This document shows positions 15,605 through 23,851 of a stretch of 51,928 bases of DNA, piece by piece (within the stretch, counting starts at the first letter, position 1; each line of letters starts with the position of its first letter). The DNA lies in NCBI GenBank assembly GCA_902760845.1, contig CACWHX010000005.1, positions 1-51,928 on the forward strand, in the 5' to 3' direction. The translations under genes were made by a program, and so were the position numbers. The stretch comes from Oscillospiraceae bacterium (lineage in GTDB: Bacteria; Bacillota; Clostridia; Oscillospirales; Oscillospiraceae). The notes beneath the pieces are model-generated. The model ran no database searches and was not told the DNA's origin. It saw only the letters and a list, made by a program, of their open reading frames with translations.

Positions 15605-17596
15605 TTATCCGACCGCTGTTTCCGTGTTGGCGTTGGGGTCTGCTGGCGTGTCCGGCTGCTCGGGCGTCTCCACAACGGGGAAGACGATCGAGACCTGGCA
15701 GGTGGTCGAGTGCGTCACGCCGTTTGCGTCCCGAATCTCGAACGCGACGGTCGTCAGTCCCTCGCGCAGCGCCGTGACGGTGGCGGAATAGGTATCCGTC
15801 TCGCCGCCGGCCGTGCGCTGGAGCGTGCCGACCTGCGCGATGCTGCCGTCAACGGCGTAGACCTTTGCCGAGGAGGCAAGCGTCTCCAGCCCGGTGCCGT
15901 TCACGGTGAAGGTGACGGTGACCGTCTCGCCGGCGGTGGTCATGTTGACCGCGCCGGAGGTGCAGGAGACCTTTCGGATCTCCGCGGCGGCGCTCACCGT
16001 GACGGTGCACTTCGCCGTGTGACCGTTCGCCTGGGCGGTGATGGTCGTCGATCCCGGCGCGACGGCGGTCACGACGCCGTCCTTTACCGAGGCGATGCTC
16101 GGATAGCTGCTGGTCCAGCTGATCTGGTCGGTCGGCGCGTCGGACGGGGTGAGCTGCGGCGTGAGCCTGAGCGTTTCGCCGACCTTCAGCTCGGCGCTCG
16201 TCTGAGACAGCGTGATGCCGGTGATCTCGATCTCGTCCTTTGTGACGGTCACGGTGCAGCTGGCCGAGAGGTCGCCGTCGTCCGTCTTGACCTCGGCGGT
16301 GATCTTGGCGGTGCCCTCCTCCACGGCGGTCACGAGTCCGTCGCTGTCCACGGTGGCGACGCGCGCGGCGCTGCTGTCCCAGGTGATCTCCGGATCGGAG
16401 ACACGCTTGCCGTCGCTGTCGCGCAGCTCGGCCGTGAGCTGGAGCGTCTCCTTCGGGGCGAGCTTCGCCTCCTCTGTGCTCAGCGTGAGCGTTCCGGGCT
16501 CTTTTTTGCTGCTGCCGCCGCCGAACGCCATCGCGAGGATGAGGATGACGAGCGCGGCGAACACGACGCCGCCGATGATGCCGGCCGCGCGTTTTGCCTT
16601 GCGCTTGGGCGGCGCCGCCGGCTCCTCCACAGCGGCGCGGGACTGACGCGCGGCGCGCGCCTCCGCCTGCTGCTGCGCCGCCGACACGCCGGCGGCTGCC
16701 GTCGCCGCGCCCGCCGGCGCGGCCTCCGGCTGTCTTTGACGCACGGCGCCCAGCAGCGCCGCGCGGAATTCCTCCGCCGACTGGAATCGGTCCGCCGGCT
16801 GATCGGCAATGGCGCGCAGGACGACGGCCTGCAGCGCGCTGCTGCCGTGCAGCGGGGCCGGGATCGGGTCGCCGCGCAGGCGCATGTCCCGCGCGATCGC
16901 CAGATCGGAGCCGCTCACGCCCTCGGGCGGAAGCGGGACGAACGGAACGCGCCGGTCGTTGAGCATCCAGTAGAGCACCATGCCCAGCGAATAGAGATCG
17001 GTCTCCGCGCCGGGCGCCTCGCCGCAGAGCACCTCCGGCGCGGCAAAATCGCCCGCCGCGTCCGGCACGATGGCGGCCATGCCGAAATCGCCGAGGCGCA
17101 GCTCCAGCGCGCCCTCGAAATTGCTGCCGCTCACAAAGAGATTCTGCGGCTTGATGTCGCCGTGAACGATGCCGCGCTCATGGCAGAGCGCCAGCGCGTC
17201 GCAGATGCCCGCGCCCATGCCGGCGACGGTAGATTCGCCATAGGTATGCGTGCGCAGATAACGCTCCAGCGGCACGGCGAGATCGGTACGCAGGCAAACC
17301 TGCCAGCCGCTGCCGTCCGAGAACCGGCGGATGGCGTGGTCGCGCCAGGGGAGGATGTTTTTGTGCTCGCCCAGCGCGTCAAGCGCGCGGATCGACCGGG
17401 CCATGGCCTCCAGCCGGTCGTGCTGCTGCTGCGCCGCCTCCGGGTCCGATTCCGCGCTGATCTCTACGATCTTCAGCGCGCCGCGTTCGGCGAGCCCGAA
17501 GCCGTCGTCGCGCGTGATCTCGAACGATTCGCCGCAGTGCCCGGTGCCGAGTGAACGCACGGCCTGCCAGCCGTTAAATTCCGGATATTCATTCAT
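15605..17596 (-). CDS. Membrane Ser/Thr protein kinase with extracellular Ig-like (Big_2) domains
   Basis: 663 residues. The cytosolic kinase domain (about 8-285) has Lys42 (ALKIVEI), catalytic loop HGDIKPQN (Asp147, Lys149, Asn152), DFG (170-172) and APE (186-188). The glycine loop (GTGHCGES) is loose and the loop reads HGD rather than HRD. An Ala-rich linker and KRKAKR stop-transfer precede one membrane helix (about 338-358). Outside are two Big_2-type Ig-like repeats (about 369-455 and 460-535) and a third beta-rich domain, then an acidic Pro/Thr tail. Typical clostridial PrkC kinases carry PASTA repeats instead. The start was set at the ATG at 17596; the longer frame uses TTG. Confidence 0.88.
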   Translation of the reverse strand: MNEYPEFNGWQAVRSLGTGHCGESFEITRDDGFGLAERGALKIVEISAESDPEAAQQQHDRLEAMARSIRALDALGEHKNILPWRDHAIRRFSDGSGWQVCLRTDLAVPLERYLRTHTYGESTVAGMGAGICDALALCHERGIVHGDIKPQNLFVSGSNFEGALELRLGDFGMAAIVPDAAGDFAAPEVLCGEAPGAETDLYSLGMVLYWMLNDRRVPFVPLPPEGVSGSDLAIARDMRLRGDPIPAPLHGSSALQAVVLRAIADQPADRFQSAEEFRAALLGAVRQRQPEAAPAGAATAAAGVSAAQQQAEARAARQSRAAVEEPAAPPKRKAKRAAGIIGGVVFAALVILILAMAFGGGSSKKEPGTLTLSTEEAKLAPKETLQLTAELRDSDGKRVSDPEITWDSSAARVATVDSDGLVTAVEEGTAKITAEVKTDDGDLSASCTVTVTKDEIEITGITLSQTSAELKVGETLRLTPQLTPSDAPTDQISWTSSYPSIASVKDGVVTAVAPGSTTITAQANGHTAKCTVTVSAAAEIRKVSCTSGAVNMTTAGETVTVTFTVNGTGLETLASSAKVYAVDGSIAQVGTLQRTAGGETDTYSATVTALREGLTTVAFEIRDANGVTHSTTCQVSIVFPVVETPEQPDTPADPNANTETAVG

Positions 17597-17652
17597 AATT
17601 TGATGACCGCCTTTCAAAAACGGCAGATTTTTTAAGTCTGTGCTTCCTCCGT

Positions 17653-17681
17653 ATTATACCGCCTCCATCCCTGCCGCGCAA
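17653..17681 (-). promoter_or_regulatory. Promoter of the Ser/Thr kinase gene
   Basis: Minus strand TTGCGC (17681-17676), 17-bp spacer, TATAAT (17658-17653). Confidence 0.6.
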
Positions 17682-17748
17682 GAGGGAAACCCCGGCGGAA
17701 AAACCCCGGCCAAAACCGTCACAGTGTCGCAAAATTCACAAATATGGA

Positions 17749-17777
17749 TTGACAATACAGCCCATTCGGGCTATGAT
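17749..17777 (+). promoter_or_regulatory. Promoter of the flavodoxin-like gene
   Basis: TTGACA (17749-17754), 17-bp spacer, TATGAT (17772-17777), ATG at 17831. Confidence 0.7.
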
Positions 17778-17830
17778 AACAGCGTGAGGAAATATGGCAA
17801 AGCCATAGAAAAAGGAAAGGAGTCAACCCA

Positions 17831-18376
17831 ATGATTTCTGCGATCATTTACAGTTCCACGACCGGCTCGTGCAAAAAGTATGCGGAAGAAATGTCCCGCA
17901 TGCTGCACATTCCCGCCGTTGACGCGAAGAAAAACGCCCTGCCGAAGGGGATGGAGGTCATCTATGTCGGATGGCTGCTCGGCGGCAAGGTCGTGGGTCT
18001 GGCGAAGGTCCGCAAGGACTATGTCGTCAAGGCCGTCGTGCAGGTCGGCATGGGCGGACCGAACCCGAAGTCCGAGGCGGTATGCCGCGAGAAGAACGGG
18101 CTGCTCGGCGGGGTGGAGGTTTTCACGCTGCAGGGCCGGTTTGATATGGACGGGCTGCCGCTGCCGCTGCGCCTTGTCATGAAGGCCAAGTGCAGGGAAA
18201 TCGCCGCGCGGCTGCGCGCCAAGGGCGAGCTGACCGAGGCGGAGCAGGCGACGCTGCGGATGGCCGAGACCGGCAAGGGCGAGCCCGCGACGTGGGACGG
18301 CGTGCAGAAGGTCGTGGACTGGGCCGCCGCCGAGACGAATCCGCCCGAAGTCATCAAATGGAGCACCCCTGTATAA
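17831..18376 (+). CDS. Flavodoxin-like domain protein
   Basis: 181 residues. It opens with a first strand and phosphate loop typical of flavodoxin-type proteins (AIIYSSTTGSCKKYAEEM, about 4-21), continues with VIYVGWLLGGK and GMGGPNPKSE, and ends in a charged helical tail. Such proteins bind FMN and carry electrons or, in other branches, act as protoporphyrinogen-type oxidases. AAAGGAAAGGAG precedes the ATG. It stands alone, with a strong promoter and a terminator. The specific partner is unknown; Hcp lies nearby but on the other strand beyond a repeat element. Confidence 0.8.
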   Translation: MISAIIYSSTTGSCKKYAEEMSRMLHIPAVDAKKNALPKGMEVIYVGWLLGGKVVGLAKVRKDYVVKAVVQVGMGGPNPKSEAVCREKNGLLGGVEVFTLQGRFDMDGLPLPLRLVMKAKCREIAARLRAKGELTEAEQATLRMAETGKGEPATWDGVQKVVDWAAAETNPPEVIKWSTPV

Positions 18377-18409
18377 AATCAATAAAACCAATAAAACCAA
18401 TAAACAATA

Positions 18410-18444
18410 CGTTCGCCCGCCGGAAAAGTTCCCGGCGGGCGAAG
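18410..18444 (+). terminator. Terminator-like hairpin after the flavodoxin gene, left copy
   Basis: Stem TTCGCCCGCCGG / CCGGCGGGCGAA. The 35-base unit containing it is repeated exactly at 18647-18681, on the other side of repeat element B. Confidence 0.75.
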
Positions 18445-18646
18445 CTTCTGCCCAAAAGCGCTCGGCAGAGTTTCGCGGCGGCCGCGCCGCGAAAGAAAAT
18501 CAAATTCATTTTGCCGCGGCGACATGCGCGGCGCGGCAAAATTCCGTTCGCTTCATTCCCCACGCTCCTATTGCGAATCGCATTCGCAAACGAGCGTGAG
18601 GAATGAAGCGCGATCCCCTCTGTCGAAAACCTGTTTTCGACAGCGT
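18445..18646 (+). repeat. Dispersed multi-hairpin element, copy B
   Basis: It fills most of the 329-bp gap 18377-18705. In order: 5' motif TCTGCCCAAAAGCGCTCGGC, hairpin TTTCGCGGCG/CGCCGCGAAA, hairpin TTTTGCCGCG/CGCGGCAAAA, nested inverted repeat CACGCTC/GAGCGTG around TTGCGAAT/ATTCGCAA, then CTGTCGAAAA/TTTTCGACAG. It is flanked by an exact 35-bp direct repeat consisting of the local terminator hairpin (18410-18444 and 18647-18681). Confidence 0.8.
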
Positions 18647-18681
18647 CGTTCGCCCGCCGGAAAAGTTCCCGGCGGGCGAAG
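18647..18681 (-). terminator. Terminator-like hairpin after hcp, right copy of the duplicated hairpin
   Basis: Identical over 35 bases to 18410-18444. Read from the minus strand it lies 25 bp beyond the hcp stop codon and probably ends that operon. Confidence 0.75.
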
Positions 18682-18705
18682 TTTGCTTTTGTGTGGTCTG
18701 CGTTG

Positions 18706-20349
18706 TTACTCGTTGCCGAAGAACAGCTTGATGTCGTCCTCGACCGTTCCGATTCCGGCGATGCCGAAGTTTTCCACCAGCACCTTCGTCACGTTTGGCG
18801 AGAGGAACGCCGGCAGCGTCGGCCCGAGATGGATGTTTTTCACGCCCAGATACAGCAGCGCCAGCAGCACGATGACGGCCTTCTGCTCGTACCACGCGAT
18901 GTTGAACACGATGGGCAGATCGTTGATATCATCCAGGCCGAAGATCTCCTGGAGCTTCATGGCGATGACGGCCAGGGAGTAGGAGTCGTTGCACTGCCCG
19001 GCGTCCAGCACGCGGGGGATGCCGCCGATGTCTCCCAGATCCAGCTTGTTGTACTTATACTTTGCGCAGCCCGCCGTGAGGATCACGGTGTCCTTCGGCA
19101 GCGCCTTTGCAAAGTCGGCATAATAGCTTCTGGTCCGGTGCCGCCCGTCGCAGCCGGCCATGACGACGAATTTTTTGATTGCGCCAGACTTTACCGCCTC
19201 GACGATCTGATCGGCCAGCGCCAGCACCTGCGCGTGCGCAAAGCCGCCCACGATCTCGCCCTGCTCCAGCTCTTCGGGGGGCGCGCAGTGTTTGGCGAGC
19301 TCGATAATCTCGGAGAAATCCTTCTTCTCGCCGTATGCGGCGTCGATGTGCCTGCAGCCGGGATACCCCACCGCGCCGGTGGTGAAGATGCGGTCCTGAT
19401 AGCTGGGCTTTGGCGGCACGATGCAGTTGGTGGTCATGAGGATCGGACCGTGGAACGCCTCGAACTCCTCCTTTTGCTTCCACCAGGCGTTTCCGTAGTT
19501 GCCGATGAAATTCGGATACTTCCGGAACGCGGGATAGTAGTGCGCCGGGAGCATTTCGGAGTGCGTGTACACGTCCACGCCCGTGCCCTGCGTCTGCTCC
19601 AGCAGCATCTCCAGGTCGCGCAGATCGTGCCCGGATACCAGGATGCCGGGATTCTTGCTCACGCCGATCTTCACCCGCGTGATCTCCGGATTCCCGTACG
19701 CCTCCGTGTTGGCCTTGTCCAGCAGCGCCATGCTGTCCACGCCGTGCTTTCCGGTCTCCAGCGTGAGGGCGACGAGATCCTCCACGGTGAGCGCGTCGTC
19801 CAGCGTTTTGGCGAGGGTGGACTGGAGGAACGCATCCAGCTCCGGATCGTCCTGCAAAAGCGCGTTGGCGTGCTTGGAGTAGGCCGACAGGCCCTTGAGC
19901 CCGTAGGTGATGAGCTCTCTGAGGCTGCGGATGTCCTCGTCTTCCGTGGCGAGCACGCCCACCTGCGCGGCGCGCGCCTCCAGCGCGGCCATATCGTCCG
20001 CCGCCCAGAACGCGGCGTCGGGCAGCGACGCCGCGTTTTTAACCTGCGTCAGCAGCGGCGCCTTGACGGCGAGCGTTTCGCGGATGCGCGCAACAATGGC
20101 GTCCCGGTCAAAGTTTGTGTTGGTGATGGTTGCAAAGAGATTCACGGTGATGAGGTGGTTCACATCCGCCGGAATCGGCGTCCCCTCCGCGCGCAGCTGC
20201 GTTGTCACGGCGGACAGGCCCTTTGTCACGTGGATCAGCAGATCCTGCATCGCGGCGACCTCCGGCGTCTTGCCGCAGACGCCAATCTGGGTGCAGCCGG
20301 TGCAGCCCGCCGTTTCCTGACACTGATAGCAAAACATTTTCGGTTTCAT
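18706..20349 (-). CDS. hcp: Hybrid cluster protein (hydroxylamine reductase)
   Basis: 547 residues, the length of class I Hcp. The N-terminal cubane is bound by Cys7, Cys10, Cys19 and Cys25 ([15 protein letters not shown]...GVCG). The later hybrid-cluster ligands lie in conserved blocks such as [20 protein letters not shown] and [10 protein letters not shown]. Family members reduce nitric oxide or hydroxylamine and protect anaerobes from nitrosative stress. The start at 20349 follows GGGAGG; the longer frame overlaps the ferredoxin gene. It begins 4 bp after that gene's stop codon, so translation is probably coupled. Confidence 0.96.
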   Translation of the reverse strand: MKPKMFCYQCQETAGCTGCTQIGVCGKTPEVAAMQDLLIHVTKGLSAVTTQLRAEGTPIPADVNHLITVNLFATITNTNFDRDAIVARIRETLAVKAPLLTQVKNAASLPDAAFWAADDMAALEARAAQVGVLATEDEDIRSLRELITYGLKGLSAYSKHANALLQDDPELDAFLQSTLAKTLDDALTVEDLVALTLETGKHGVDSMALLDKANTEAYGNPEITRVKIGVSKNPGILVSGHDLRDLEMLLEQTQGTGVDVYTHSEMLPAHYYPAFRKYPNFIGNYGNAWWKQKEEFEAFHGPILMTTNCIVPPKPSYQDRIFTTGAVGYPGCRHIDAAYGEKKDFSEIIELAKHCAPPEELEQGEIVGGFAHAQVLALADQIVEAVKSGAIKKFVVMAGCDGRHRTRSYYADFAKALPKDTVILTAGCAKYKYNKLDLGDIGGIPRVLDAGQCNDSYSLAVIAMKLQEIFGLDDINDLPIVFNIAWYEQKAVIVLLALLYLGVKNIHLGPTLPAFLSPNVTKVLVENFGIAGIGTVEDDIKLFFGNE

Positions 20350-20353
20350 ATGC

Positions 20354-20539
20354 TCATTCCTCCCGGATTGCTTCCACGGGACAGTTGGCGATGGCGGCCT
20401 GCACATCCTCGCGGTTTTCCGCGGTGGTGTCCGCGACGGCGACCGCCTTGCCGTCGTCGTTCATTTCAAAAACGGTGGGCGCGGTGGCGACGCATGTGCC
20501 ACAGCCAACGCAAAGGTCCTGATCTACAATTGCTCTCAT
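20354..20539 (-). CDS. Single [4Fe-4S] ferredoxin, probable Hcp electron donor
   Basis: 61 residues with a one-cluster motif CVGCGTC (Cys10, Cys13, Cys16) and a distant Cys53 before Pro. This is the layout of small Desulfovibrio/Thermotoga-type ferredoxins. The sequence between is acidic, as in electron carriers. The start was placed at the Met before RAIVDQDLC, preceded by AAAGGG. Position directly upstream of hcp in the same operon suggests it reduces Hcp, the role played by Hcr in enterobacteria; that is inference. Confidence 0.88.
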   Translation of the reverse strand: MRAIVDQDLCVGCGTCVATAPTVFEMNDDGKAVAVADTTAENREDVQAAIANCPVEAIREE

Positions 20540-20602
20540 GGTTACACACCCTTTCTGCATGATGCACCGATTCGTTTCTTCCCTGTACGACTGCTCCAAT
20601 GC

Positions 20603-21352
20603 TCATTCCAGGATCGTCCCGTCCACAGAGATCGTGACCACCTGCCAGGGGATGAACTTTCCGCTGGCCTTCAACGCGGCCTCTGCCGCCCGCTGGAGTC
20701 CGCCGCAGCAAGGGACCTCCATGCGGAGGATGGTGACGCTCCGGATGTCATTGTTCTGTATGATTTCGGCGAGCTTTTCGGTGTAGTCCACGCCATCCAG
20801 CTTCGGACAGCCGATAAGCGTGACCTTCCCGCGCATGAACGCCTCGTGGAAATTTGCGTACGCATAGGCGGTGCAGTCCGCCGCGATGAGGAGTCTGGCC
20901 CCGTCAAAGAACGGCGCGGAGGACGGCACCAGCTTGATCTGGCACGGCCACTGGCCGAGTCGGGAAACCGCCGGAGCGGCGGCGGGCGCCGCGTCCCCCG
21001 CGCCGTGGTCGCTTCGAATCTGCCGCAGGGCGGAGCCGGGGCAGCCGCCGGCGGGCGCCGCGCGCCGCGCCGCCTGCCCGGCCGGGCCGTTTTGGCCCGC
21101 CGGAACCGCCGCCTTTGCCTTTTGCGCCGCCTTCACCGCGGCCTCGTCATAGGCCGGGGCCTCGCGCTCCTCAAAGTGGATTGCGCCCATGGGGCAACTC
21201 GGCAGACAGTCGCCCAGACCGTCGCAGAAATGCTCCCGGACCAGCTTTGCCTTGCCGTCCACAACCTCAATCGCGCCCTCGTGACAGGCGCTGGCGCACA
21301 GCCCGCAGCCGTTGCATTTGTCTTCGTCGATTTTGATAATTCTTCGTTTCAT
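20603..21352 (-). CDS. 2x[4Fe-4S] protein of the Hcp operon
   Basis: 249 residues. N-terminal cluster motif CNGCGLCASAC (Cys13, 16, 19, 23) and a second group CDGLGDCLPSC (Cys43, 49, 53) form the ferredoxin part; a Pro/Ala-rich linker (about 75-125) leads to a C-terminal domain with GCPKLDG and EVPCCGGL motifs. Proteins of this type commonly accompany hcp in clostridia. AAGGAG precedes the ATG at 21352. It is first in the operon, 63 bp before the small ferredoxin. It could be a reductase or sensor for nitrosative stress; biochemical role unproven. Confidence 0.87.
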   Translation of the reverse strand: MKRRIIKIDEDKCNGCGLCASACHEGAIEVVDGKAKLVREHFCDGLGDCLPSCPMGAIHFEEREAPAYDEAAVKAAQKAKAAVPAGQNGPAGQAARRAAPAGGCPGSALRQIRSDHGAGDAAPAAAPAVSRLGQWPCQIKLVPSSAPFFDGARLLIAADCTAYAYANFHEAFMRGKVTLIGCPKLDGVDYTEKLAEIIQNNDIRSVTILRMEVPCCGGLQRAAEAALKASGKFIPWQVVTISVDGTILE

Positions 21353-21382
21353 GGAAAAAACGCTCCTTGTCTTTCTGCGTGC

Positions 21383-21388
21383 ATTATA
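21383..21388 (-). promoter_or_regulatory. -10 box of the Hcp operon, without a recognisable -35
   Basis: TATAAT on the minus strand (21388-21383). At 17 bp upstream the sequence is CGGAAA, far from TTGACA, which fits a promoter needing an activator. The divergent Crp/Fnr gene is the obvious candidate. A loose dyad GTT-N5-AAC lies at 21411-21421, near the -41 position. Confidence 0.45.
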
Positions 21389-21458
21389 GTATGATGACAC
21401 TGCCATTTCCGTTGTTTGAACCACGCTTTCGAAAAAAACAGAAGGGGGAGGAGACACG

Positions 21459-22157
21459 ATGATCGACACGCAAGCCGTGCGCCGGGCGGCCATTTTCCGC
21501 ATGATGACAGATGCGGAAATTTCCGAGGCGCTGGATGTTCTGCATGGGGAGAAAAAGCGAGTCCCGAAAGGCGCCGTGATCCTCCACGCCGGAAGCACGA
21601 CCGACCGGATGGGGGTAATTCTGGACGGCAGCGTGACCATAGAGACGAACGATCTCTGGGGCAACCGCACGATCCTGAGCTATGTGGGCGCGGGGGAGGT
21701 CTTCGCGGAGACCTATGCGTTCCTTCCCGGCGAGACCATGCTGGTGGACGTGTGCACCAACGAGAGCTGCCGCCTGCTGTTTCTCCGCATCGACGGCCTC
21801 TGCCGGATGGATGCGGCGCGGTATCCCTGGCTGCATCGATTCGTCTTTAACCTACTGACCATCTCCGCGCAAAAAAATCTGGCGCTCACCGGGCGGAGCT
21901 TTCACACCGCGCCGAAGAGCGCCCGCGGCAGGCTGATGGCCTACCTGAACACGATATCTCTGCAAAAAAACAGCAGAACGTTTGACATTCCCTTTGACCG
22001 CCAGCAGCTTGCCGATTATCTGAATCTGGAGCGTAGCGCGGTCTCCAAGGAGCTCGGGAAAATGCGCAGGGAGGGGCTGCTGGAATTTCGGAAAAATCAC
22101 TTTGAGATCCGATATCAGCCGGAATCCGACCCCGCCGCCAAACACCGGTACACCTGA
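21459..22157 (+). CDS. Crp/Fnr-family regulator, probable regulator of the Hcp operon
   Basis: 232 residues: cyclic-nucleotide-binding-like beta barrel (about 20-140), dimer helix, and C-terminal winged helix with DRQQLADYLNLERSAVSKEL (about 186-205) as the HTH. No N-terminal Fnr cysteine cluster is present, so it is not an Fnr-type oxygen sensor; HcpR-type proteins that sense NO through heme fit this better. GGGGGAGGAG precedes the ATG. It is transcribed divergently from the Hcp operon, 106 bp apart. The family is certain; the HcpR role is inferred from position. Confidence 0.88.
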   Translation: MIDTQAVRRAAIFRMMTDAEISEALDVLHGEKKRVPKGAVILHAGSTTDRMGVILDGSVTIETNDLWGNRTILSYVGAGEVFAETYAFLPGETMLVDVCTNESCRLLFLRIDGLCRMDAARYPWLHRFVFNLLTISAQKNLALTGRSFHTAPKSARGRLMAYLNTISLQKNSRTFDIPFDRQQLADYLNLERSAVSKELGKMRREGLLEFRKNHFEIRYQPESDPAAKHRYT

Positions 22158-22162
22158 AAGGC

Positions 22163-22188
22163 CCGCCGGACGCAAGCGCGTCCGGCGG
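22163..22188 (+). terminator. Intrinsic terminator of the Crp/Fnr gene
   Basis: Stem CCGCCGGACGC / GCGTCCGGCGG, loop AAGC, 6 bases past the stop codon, followed by TTTGG. Confidence 0.7.
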
Positions 22189-22189
22189 T

Positions 22190-22510
22190 TTGGTTGTCAA
22201 AAAAGCCTCGCAGAGTTCGCGCCGGCGTCAGAACGGGCTTGCTCCGCTCCGCAGCCGCGCTTACGCGCGCCGGCTCCGCATCCGCGCCCCCGTTCTTCCT
22301 TACCGAGCCGAACCCGCTTCGCTGGGCTTCGTCTCGGGGATGCGTTGGTGCGGGCGCGCTCCATTCCGCAGCGCCGCTTACGCGCGCCGGCTCCATATCC
22401 GCTTTCCCGCTTGCCGGGGAAGCGAACGATACAGAGCTTGCCGCGACGTGGCGAACGAGGGCAAGGAATGCAGCGCAAGCCCCTCCTGGCGAAAACTCGT
22501 TTTTCGCCAG
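22190..22510 (+). repeat. Dispersed multi-hairpin element, copy C (expanded)
   Basis: It fills most of the 387-bp gap 22158-22544. It begins with TTGTCAAAAAAGCCTCGCAG, identical to copy F apart from one A. The middle carries two related blocks of about 45 bases (about 22240-22284 and 22358-22402, both with CTTACGCGCGCCGGCTCC). The end has GAACGAGGGCAAGGAATGCA and the last hairpin CTGGCGAAAA/TTTTCGCCAG (22486-22510). In that hairpin both arms differ from other copies in a compensating way (GTCG/CGAC becomes GGCG/CGCC). It ends one base before the next gene's terminator hairpin. Confidence 0.75.
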
Positions 22511-22543
22511 CCGCAGCGGCGGCGCATTGCGCCGCCGCTGCGG
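22511..22543 (-). terminator. Terminator hairpin after the small membrane protein gene
   Basis: A 16-bp perfect stem (CCGCAGCGGCGGCGCA and its complement) with a single-base loop, starting one base beyond the stop codon of the minus-strand gene. Confidence 0.7.
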
Positions 22544-22544
22544 T

Positions 22545-22721
22545 TTATTTTTTCTTGCCGCCGGCGCGATCCACGGCGATCATGACGGCGCCGAGCACGA
22601 CCGGCAGCAGGTGGATGATGAAGTCCAGCGCCGAGTTCGTCAAATGCCCGGTGACTGCACCGACGATGATGCCGATCACACCGAGAATGATGAGAAAAAT
22701 TCCGAGAAAAGTCTGGCTCAT
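22545..22721 (-). CDS. Small membrane protein with two helices
   Basis: 58 residues: helix one (FLGIFLIILGVIGIIVGAV, about 5-23), short turn, helix two (IIHLLPVVLGAVMIAV), and a basic tail DRAGGKKK. The start was chosen at the ATG preceded by AAGGAGAG; the longer frame runs back into the neighbour's promoter. I do not recognise a named family. Monocistronic. Confidence 0.65.
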   Translation of the reverse strand: MSQTFLGIFLIILGVIGIIVGAVTGHLTNSALDFIIHLLPVVLGAVMIAVDRAGGKKK

Positions 22722-22826
22722 GGTCCGTGGTCTCTCCTTCGTTTGCTCCTGGATGTCCTTTATTTTATCAGCTTCGCGCGGCACGGTCAATCGTGCGGCG
22801 CAAAAAAGCGTGACATCTGCTGCAAA

Positions 22827-22855
22827 TTGACAAAGGGTCCGGCGGGATTTATAAT
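22827..22855 (+). promoter_or_regulatory. Consensus promoter of the nucleotidyltransferase gene
   Basis: TTGACA (22827-22832), 17-bp spacer, TATAAT (22850-22855). Confidence 0.8.
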
Positions 22856-22908
22856 AAAAAAACACAGGATCAGTTGAAAAAATCGTTATTTGGGAGGACA
22901 TGGATCAC

Positions 22909-23811
22909 ATGAATCAGCCCTGTCTTGTTATCATGGCCGCCGGAATGGGCAGCCGCTTCGGCGGCCCGAAGCAGACCACGCCCGTGGACGACGCCGGCCA
23001 TTTCATTCTGCACTATTCGCTGTATGACGCTTACCGCGCGGGCTTTCGCAAGGTGGTGTTCATCGTCAAGCCCGAAAACGCCGCCGCGTTTGCCGAGGCG
23101 CTCGGTCCGTCCGTGCCCGCGCGGTTTGACGTGCGCTACGCGCCGCAGCGGCTGGACGCGCTCCCGGCGGGGTTTTCGGTCCCCGCGGGGCGGGAAAAGC
23201 CCTGGGGCACCGCGCACGCCGTGCTCTGCGCGAAGGACGAGATCGACGGCCCGTTTGCCGTCATCAACGCGGATGATTATTACGGCGTGGAGGCGTTTCG
23301 CGTGCTGTATGATTTTCTCAGCGTCGAGCGGCCGGAGCGCGAGTATGCCATGGTTGGGTTTCGCCTGCGCAACACCGTCACGGCGAACGGCAGCGTTGCC
23401 CGCGGCGTCTGCGCGGAGGAAAACGGCCGCCTCGTGCGCATCACCGAGCGCACCAGGATCGTCCGGCGCGGCGCGGACGCGGCGTATACCGAGGACGGCG
23501 AGCATTTTGTCGATCTGCCGGGGGACACGGTCGTGTCCATGAACTTCTGGGGCTTCTCGCCGCTGTACCTGCGCGAGCTGGAGCGGCGCTTTCCCGCCTT
23601 TCTGGCGGAACATTTGCCGGTCAATCCGCTCAAATGCGAATACTTTGCGCCGTCGGTCGTGAACACGCAGCTGGAGGAGGGCACGGCGGAGGTCCGCGTC
23701 CTGCACACGGACGACGCATGGCACGGCGTCACCTATCCGGAGGACCTGCCGGAGGTCGTCGCGGCGCTGAAGGCGCTGCGCGACCAGGGCGTCTACCCGG
23801 AGCAATTCTAA
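22909..23811 (+). CDS. Sugar-phosphate nucleotidyltransferase family protein
   Basis: 300 residues. N-terminal nucleotide-binding signature AAGMGSRFGGPKQ (about 9-21), then VIFAINADDYYG-like text (VINADDYYG), whose aspartates bind the catalytic metal. These enzymes make NDP-sugars from NTP and sugar-1-phosphate. No sugar-modifying genes are adjacent, so the substrate is open. Two starts are possible: ATG at 22900 (only 2 bases after GGAGGAC... too close) and ATG at 22909 (11 bases from GGAGG); I prefer the second because it matches the usual family N-terminus. Strong own promoter. Confidence 0.87.
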   Translation: MNQPCLVIMAAGMGSRFGGPKQTTPVDDAGHFILHYSLYDAYRAGFRKVVFIVKPENAAAFAEALGPSVPARFDVRYAPQRLDALPAGFSVPAGREKPWGTAHAVLCAKDEIDGPFAVINADDYYGVEAFRVLYDFLSVERPEREYAMVGFRLRNTVTANGSVARGVCAEENGRLVRITERTRIVRRGADAAYTEDGEHFVDLPGDTVVSMNFWGFSPLYLRELERRFPAFLAEHLPVNPLKCEYFAPSVVNTQLEEGTAEVRVLHTDDAWHGVTYPEDLPEVVAALKALRDQGVYPEQF

Positions 23812-23816
23812 AAAAA

Positions 23817-23846
23817 GCTCGGCGGAAGGGAAACCTTCCGCCGAGC
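23817..23846. terminator. Bidirectional terminator between convergent genes
   Basis: 13-bp perfect stem GCTCGGCGGAAGG / CCTTCCGCCGAGC with GAAA loop; AAAAAA before and CCTTTT after. Confidence 0.85.
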
Positions 23847-23851
23847 ACCTT

